In this document: positions 6,204 to 10,116 of the stretch, piece after piece | Layout of the letters: the number at the start of each line of letters is the position of its first letter | How positions within the stretch are numbered: position 1 is the first letter of the stretch | Assembly (NCBI GenBank): GCA_028821035.1 | Contig: JAPPHP010000089.1 | Location: 1 to 10,116 of the forward strand | Direction of reading: 5' to 3' | DNA: 10,116 nt | Source of the DNA: Gammaproteobacteria bacterium | Lineage (GTDB): Bacteria; Pseudomonadota; Gammaproteobacteria; Pseudomonadales; Azotimanducaceae | Translations under genes and position numbers: made by a program | Notes under the pieces: generated by a model | The model's database searches: none | What the model saw: only the letters and a program-made list of their open reading frames with translations | What the model was told of the DNA's origin: nothing

Positions 6204-6971
6204 ATGGACTTCTCCCGACAGGCAGCGGTGCTCGCCGCGCTCTCCCTTGCGATCCTGTGCGGGCCGGGCCTGTGGGCGGAAGTCCGGGCAGACGCCCGAG
6301 CAGACGTTCAGGAAGAAGAAGAGCAGGCCGTGCGCGCGCGTCTCGCCGAGCGGCTGCCGGGCATGCCCGTCTCCGAGGTCCGCCCGTCGCCGTTGCCCGG
6401 CCTCTACACGGTGGAGATGGGCGACGGCTCCGTGCTGTACGCGGACGCCGAGGTCTCGCACGTGATCGCCGGCGACATGTACGCCCTGACGGAAGCGGGA
6501 CCGGTGAACCTGGCGGAGGTCCGGCGCCAGGAGCGTCGGCGGGAGCTGCTCGCGGCGGTCGATCCGTCCGATCTGATCGTGTTCGCGCCGCAGGAGACGA
6601 AGGCGGTGGTCAACGTGTTCACGGACGTCGACTGCGGATACTGCCGCAAGCTGCACCAGGAGCGGGACGAGCTCGCGGACTACGGAATCGAGGTACGGTA
6701 CCTCGCCTACCCGCGGGCGGGACCCGATTCCCAGACCTACGAGAACATGGTTTCGGCGTGGTGCGCCGGTGACCGGCAACGCGCGATCACGCGGCTCAAG
6801 CAAGGCGAGAGCGTGCCGGCGAAGACCTGCGAGAATCCCGTCGCCGAGCAGTACCAGCTCGGCGCCCTGGTGGGCGTAAGCGGCACGCCGACGCTGGTCA
6901 CCCCGACCGGGGAACTCATCCCCGGTTACATGCCGGCGGCGGACCTCGCGAAGCGGCTCGGCGTCCTGTAG
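6204..6971 (+). CDS. dsbC: Periplasmic thiol:disulfide isomerase DsbC
   Basis: DsbC is a dimeric periplasmic isomerase that corrects wrong disulfides and is kept reduced by DsbD. The 255-residue precursor has a signal peptide (a hydrophobic stretch near residues 7-24, then polar sequence). An N-terminal dimerisation domain (~40-100) and a linker helix follow, then a thioredoxin fold with C-G-Y-C (144-147, after V-F-T-D-V-D) and the cis-Pro loop G-T-P-T (P229). A second, structural cysteine pair (C187 in A-W-C, C209 in K-T-C) matches DsbC. The mature N-terminus has an acidic E-E-E-E run not usual for the family. AGGAGA (6192-6197) upstream supports the ATG at 6204. The gene is 50 bases after xerD, the conserved xerD-dsbC-recJ arrangement. 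Confidence 0.95.
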   Translation: MDFSRQAAVLAALSLAILCGPGLWAEVRADARADVQEEEEQAVRARLAERLPGMPVSEVRPSPLPGLYTVEMGDGSVLYADAEVSHVIAGDMYALTEAGPVNLAEVRRQERRRELLAAVDPSDLIVFAPQETKAVVNVFTDVDCGYCRKLHQERDELADYGIEVRYLAYPRAGPDSQTYENMVSAWCAGDRQRAITRLKQGESVPAKTCENPVAEQYQLGALVGVSGTPTLVTPTGELIPGYMPAADLAKRLGVL

Positions 6972-7031
6972 CGCTCCATGGCCGGCTCGACGCCTCGCTC
7001 GTAGTCGGCAACCTTTTGGCGTTCGGCTGTG

Positions 7032-7061
7032 TTGACGAACGGCGAACGGGGCGGCTAGAGT
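7032..7061 (+). promoter_or_regulatory. Sigma-70-type promoter upstream of the NYN gene
   Basis: TTGACG (7032-7037, five of six) and TAGAGT (7056-7061, four of six) are 18 bases apart. This is the best full promoter match in the window. It lies 60 bases after dsbC and would give a leader of roughly 110 bases before the NYN ATG at 7180. Confidence 0.55.
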
Positions 7062-7076
7062 CGCCGCATACGTCCC

Positions 7077-7135
7077 TCGGCAGTACGTCTCGCTTCCGGC
7101 CCCGCTCAGGGGCCGGTGATCGAAAGCGAGGCCGA
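7077..7135 (+). ncRNA. Compound stem-loop in the leader; possible structured RNA or attenuator
   Basis: Three nested stems share one axis: TCGGC (7077-7081) with GCCGA (7131-7135); CTCGCTT (7089-7095) with AAGCGAG (7124-7130); and CCGGCCCC (7096-7103) with GGGGCCGG (7109-7116) around a GCTCA loop. A 7-base bulge lies on each side (7082-7088 and 7117-7123). Together that is 20 Watson-Crick pairs. It starts about 16 bases after the -10 box at 7056-7061, so it would sit near the 5' end of the transcript. I do not recognise a known riboswitch or RNA family. With no T run it is not a standard terminator. Apart from this and the promoter, I see nothing else in the 208 bases between dsbC and the NYN gene. 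Confidence 0.5.
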
Positions 7136-7179
7136 TCCCGGGGGTCTGTTTCCTGAGTTAGAAAGTCCTTGGCCCTGCC

Positions 7180-7751
7180 ATGATCAGAGTGGCCATTCTC
7201 GTTGACGGTGGTTTTGGCAGGCGCCAGATGCCTACCAGCTACTTTTCCGAACGTTCTACTACGATGCCCGACCCTACGTAAGGAAGGCGCACAAGCCAAT
7301 CAGCGGGGCGGCGATCGATTTCTCGAAGACAGATCAGGCCCGGTTCCGGGAACGACTGTTCGATGCATTGCGGAGCTCGCGCAACGTGGCCGTGCGGCTG
7401 GGGGAGGTTCGCCGGGAAGTCGAGCGCTCCTGGACCTTGAAGCCGGAGTCTCAAAAGGCGCTCTTGAGTGGGCGTCGGGAAGTGGCGGAGTTGACGGATG
7501 AGGATTTCGTTCTGGCGATTCGCCAAAAGGGCGTCGACATGCGGATCGGCCTGGATATAGCGTCGCTGTCCTTGAAACGACAGGCCGACACCATCGTTCT
7601 CGTGGCCGGAGACGCGGACTTCGTGTCCGCGGCCAAGCTGGCGAGGCGCGAGGGTGTGCGGTTCGTGCTTGATCCCCTGTGGCAGAATGTACCGGCGGAC
7701 CTGAACGAGCACATCGACGGACTCACGAGCGGCTTTCCCAAGCCTCGGTGA
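7180..7751 (+). pseudogene. NYN-domain (PIN-like) ribonuclease-family gene, frameshifted and apparently internally deleted
   Basis: The ATG at 7180 opens M-I-R-V-A-I-L-V-D-G-G-F, the first strand and conserved Asp of NYN (LabA/DUF88-type) proteins, but this frame stops at TAA 7279-7281. The next frame carries the rest: F-R-T-F-Y-Y-D-A-R-P-Y, K-A-H-K-P-I-S-G, A-I-D-F-S-K-T, then Q-K-G-V-D-M-R-I-G-L-D-I-A-S-L, V-A-G-D-A-D-F and H-I-D-G-L, ending at TGA 7749-7751. One extra T in the run at 7213-7216 would join the frames. Even so, only ~11 residues would separate the VDGGF strand from the FYYD strand, where relatives as I recall have ~30-45, so an internal deletion is likely. NYN proteins are metal-dependent ribonucleases; the C-terminal acidic residues remain here. 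Translation from TTG 7368 could give a 127-residue C-terminal fragment. The start of this gene is less GC-rich than its neighbours, suggesting horizontal origin. Confidence 0.75.
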
Positions 7752-7886
7752 TCCGGTGATGGTGAGAGGGCGAATCGTAGCTCGCGGGGTCCTCGCGAGG
7801 CTGGACGGGCTCGATATAGGCGGACGTACTGTGGATCATTGTTCCGTACCATCGAGTGTGCGCGCCGGCGGGGATCGAGGTCTGCC

Positions 7887-9206
7887 GTGACGGCGCCACT
7901 CCGTGTAGGACTGGCCGGCCTCGGAACGGTCGGACGCGCCGTCGTGCACGAGTTGCTCGACAATGCCGACGCGCTCGCGGCGCGGGCGGGCAGGCGCCTG
8001 GAGCTCACGCGCGTGGTGAGCCGCACGCCTCGCCCGGAGGTCAATCTCGGCGGTGCCCCGTTCGACACGGATCTCGGGACGCTGACGGCCGACGACACGG
8101 TCGATGTCATCGTGGAGACCATCGCGGGCGAGGACGCGGACGCCGCGCTGGCCGCCGCCAGGGGACTCTTCGAGGCCGCGATCGCGGCGGGCAGGCACGT
8201 CGTCACGGCGAACAAGGCCCTCATCGCGCTGCACGGCAACACGCTGCTGCCCGCGGCGGAACAGGCGGGAGTGCGCGTCGGCTTCGAGGCATCCGTGGCC
8301 GGGGGCATCCCGATCCTGAACGCGCTGACCCAGGGGCTGGCGGCGAACCGGATCGAGTGGCTGGCCGGCATCGTGAACGGCACGTCGAACTACATCCTCA
8401 CGGCCATGACGGAACGGCGCGGCGACTTCGACACCGCCCTGGCCGAAGCACAGCGGCTCGGCTACGCCGAGGCCGATCCTGCCTTCGACATCGAGGGCGT
8501 CGACGCGGCGTACAAGCTCGCGATCCTGGCGGGTCTCGCATTCGACGTGCCCTTCGACTTCGGGTCCGTCCACACCGAAGGCATTGCCGGGGTGGACGTC
8601 GAGGACATCGAGTATGCCCGGGAGCTGGGTTACCGCATCAAGCACCTCGGCATCGCCAGTTGTTCCGACGCCGGGGTCCGTGCGCGCGTGCATCCGTGCC
8701 TCGTGCCGGAGCACGCGCTGATCGCAAAGGTGGACGGCGTCATGAACGCCGTGCAGGTGAGCGGCCACGCGGTGGGGTCCACGCTCTACCTCGGGCCCGG
8801 GGCCGGCGGGGCGCCCACCGCCTCGGCGATCGTCGCGGACCTGGTCGACATCGCCCGGCGGGAGCGGCCGGGCCGACGGGAACTTCGCGCGGTGCAGAGC
8901 GGCGGGGCGGCGATGGACGCGTTGCGCTCGGCCCACTATCTCAAGATCCCGGCCGTCGACGAGCCGGGCGTGTTCGCGCACGTCGCCGAGGCATTGAGCC
9001 GGGAGGGCATCTCGATCGAGGGCGCCATACAGCGCGCGCGGGCGATCCGTGCGGGCGAGGGGGCGCAGTGGGTGCCCATCGTCATCCTGACGAACGTGGT
9101 GGCCGAAGCGGACGTGCGCCGCGCGACGGAGGCCATCGAGGCGCTCGACGGCGTGAGCGGCGCGATCCGGCGAATCCGGGTGGCGGATTTCGGCGGGGCT
9201 GCCTGA
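7887..9206 (+). CDS. hom: Homoserine dehydrogenase (with ACT domain)
   Basis: This enzyme reduces aspartate-4-semialdehyde to homoserine with NAD(P)H, leading to threonine and methionine. The 439-residue product has the Rossmann G-L-G-T-V-G (11-16), T-A-N-K (K110), the catalytic core (A-G-I-V-N-G-T-S-N-Y-I-L, 160-171; D-I-E-G-V-D-A-A-Y-K, 201-210) and a C-terminal ACT domain (from about V357-D-E-P-G-V) likely to give threonine feedback. It is the monofunctional form without aspartokinase. GTG 7887 is chosen because GAGG (7877-7880) lies six bases upstream and the Rossmann strand begins just after; the frame extends upstream to 7839 without support. The 135 bases before it (7752-7886) hold a small hairpin (7781-7799) and no gene that I can see. 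recJ follows closely. Confidence 0.95.
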   Translation: MTAPLRVGLAGLGTVGRAVVHELLDNADALAARAGRRLELTRVVSRTPRPEVNLGGAPFDTDLGTLTADDTVDVIVETIAGEDADAALAAARGLFEAAIAAGRHVVTANKALIALHGNTLLPAAEQAGVRVGFEASVAGGIPILNALTQGLAANRIEWLAGIVNGTSNYILTAMTERRGDFDTALAEAQRLGYAEADPAFDIEGVDAAYKLAILAGLAFDVPFDFGSVHTEGIAGVDVEDIEYARELGYRIKHLGIASCSDAGVRARVHPCLVPEHALIAKVDGVMNAVQVSGHAVGSTLYLGPGAGGAPTASAIVADLVDIARRERPGRRELRAVQSGGAAMDALRSAHYLKIPAVDEPGVFAHVAEALSREGISIEGAIQRARAIRAGEGAQWVPIVILTNVVAEADVRRATEAIEALDGVSGAIRRIRVADFGGAA

Positions 9207-9226
9207 TCGAAGTCGAGCGTCGATCC

Positions 9227-10116
9227 GTGGGGGAGGTCGCCCCCGAAATGGCGGCCCGCTATCCCCGTTTCTTCGCGGAGGCCCTCGCGGCGCGCGGCAT
9301 CGACTCCGCCGACACGTTGGACCTCTCGCTGTCCGGCCTCCTGAGCCCCCGTTCGCTGCACGGCATCGACGTGGCCGCGGAGCGCCTCGGGCGTGCCGTG
9401 ACGGCGGCCGAACCGATCCTCGTGGTAGGCGACTTCGATGCCGACGGGGCGACCGGGACGGCGCTGGCGGTGTCCTTGCTCAGGGCTCTCGGCGCGCAAC
9501 GTGTCGACTTCCTCGTGCCGAACCGGTTCGACTTCGGCTATGGGCTCTCACCCGAGCTGGCGCGCGTCGCGCTCGCGCGGGAACCGGCCGTGGTGATGAC
9601 GGTGGACAACGGCATCGCGAGCGTCGAGGGAGTCCGCTTGCTGCAGGCCGCGGGCGTCGATGTCGTCGTCACCGACCATCACCTGCCGGGGGCGGAACTG
9701 CCTGCCGCCCACGCCATCGTGAATCCCAACGCACCTGGCTGCCGGTTTCCGAGCAAGGCGCTTGCCGGGGTGGGCGTCGTCTACTACGTGTTGAGCCAGG
9801 TCCGCGCGCACCTGGCGGCCGCCGGCCACTTCGAGGCGGCGGCACGCCCGCGACCGAACCTGGCCCACTGGCTCGACCTGGTCGCACTCGGGACCGTCGC
9901 GGACGTCGTGCCCCTGGACCGCAACAACCGGATCCTGGTCTACCAGGGACTGCGCCGTATCCGCGCCGGTCGCGCGCGTCCGGGAATCGTGGCGCTTGCG
10001 GAGGCGGCGCGGCGGTCTACCCGGCGCATGCGGGCCGCCGACCTGGGCTTTGCGATCGGGCCGCGGCTCAACGCGGCGGGACGCCTGGACGACATGAGCG
10101 CCGGCATCGAGTGCCT
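9227..10116 (+). CDS. recJ: Single-stranded-DNA-specific exonuclease RecJ (partial, runs off the window)
   Basis: RecJ degrades single-stranded DNA 5' to 3' in recombination and mismatch repair. About 296 codons are present. The DHH phosphoesterase motifs are clear: V-V-G-D-F-D-A-D-G-A-T (66-76, metal-binding Asp), V-D-N-G (126-129), T-D-H-H (149-152), N-P-N, L-A-G-V-G-V-V-Y-Y, L-V-A-L-G-T-V-A-D-V-V-P-L and G-P-R-L-N-A-A-G-R-L-D-D near the edge. The DHHA1 and OB domains lie beyond the window. The start is uncertain. GTG 9227 keeps V-G-E-V-A-P-E-M, which aligns with the E. coli N-terminus, but lacks a good ribosome site. ATG 9248 has GGAGG 11 bases upstream. Homology even seems to run to codons overlapping the hom stop (I-E-V-E-R-R), where only CTG or ATC could start. 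The gene is nearly contiguous with hom and probably co-transcribed. Confidence 0.95.
   Translation, partial: MGEVAPEMAARYPRFFAEALAARGIDSADTLDLSLSGLLSPRSLHGIDVAAERLGRAVTAAEPILVVGDFDADGATGTALAVSLLRALGAQRVDFLVPNRFDFGYGLSPELARVALAREPAVVMTVDNGIASVEGVRLLQAAGVDVVVTDHHLPGAELPAAHAIVNPNAPGCRFPSKALAGVGVVYYVLSQVRAHLAAAGHFEAAARPRPNLAHWLDLVALGTVADVVPLDRNNRILVYQGLRRIRAGRARPGIVALAEAARRSTRRMRAADLGFAIGPRLNAAGRLDDMSAGIEC

Noticed and set aside
7202..7501. Small 99-codon open frame overlapping the NYN gene
   Set aside because: It is the third frame across the NYN region, and its product shows no resemblance to any family while the overlapping frame has clear NYN motifs.
7781..7799. Hairpin CTCGCG / CGCGAG between the NYN gene and hom as a terminator
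   Set aside because: Six base pairs with no T run after it; such small stems are expected by chance at this GC content.

Overview
This is a high-GC bacterial chromosome segment. The gene order ffh-rpsP-rimM-trmD-rplS followed by xerD-dsbC-(hom)-recJ, together with the close match of XerD, RimM, TrmD and DsbC to gammaproteobacterial forms, points to a gammaproteobacterium, perhaps a Chromatiales/Ectothiorhodospiraceae-like lineage. The lineage is an inference from gene order and remembered family sequences; no search was run. Most of the window is conserved housekeeping sequence.

Layout. (a) 1-227: the 3' end of a long-form 2-isopropylmalate synthase (leuA). (b) 246-1481, minus strand, convergent with leuA: a redoxin (AhpC/TSA) domain fused to a DsbD-alpha-like domain. 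Its reading frame is interrupted by one in-frame TGA exactly at the redox-active position (U-P-P-C in place of C-x-x-C). A perfect 8-bp hairpin with a GGC loop follows at the spacing expected for a bacterial SECIS element. I read this as an unannotated selenoprotein, and it is the main find; conventional gene callers would split it into two fragments. (c) 1634-5101, plus strand: ffh, then the classic rpsP-rimM-trmD-rplS translation cluster, with apparent promoters before ffh and rpsP. (d) 5122-6153: xerD, with an unusual roughly 50-residue N-terminal extension made of near-identical 21-bp tandem repeats. (e) 6204-6971: dsbC. (f) 6972-7886: an island of lower GC at its core, containing a good sigma-70-type promoter, a strong compound stem-loop in the leader, and a NYN-domain (PIN-like) ribonuclease gene that is frameshifted and seems internally deleted near its N-terminus. 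(g) 7887-9206: homoserine dehydrogenase (hom). (h) 9227-end: recJ, cut by the window edge.

How the genes relate. Ffh, S16, RimM, TrmD and L19 serve protein targeting, ribosome assembly and tRNA modification, and the last four are tightly spaced as one operon. XerD, DsbC and RecJ are a conserved gammaproteobacterial neighbourhood (chromosome dimer resolution, periplasmic disulfide isomerisation, recombination exonuclease), with hom inserted before recJ. The selenoprotein and DsbC both do thiol-disulfide chemistry but lie about 5 kb apart on opposite strands, so nothing shows that they work together. If the selenoprotein call is right, the genome must also carry selA, selB, selC and selD; none is in this window.
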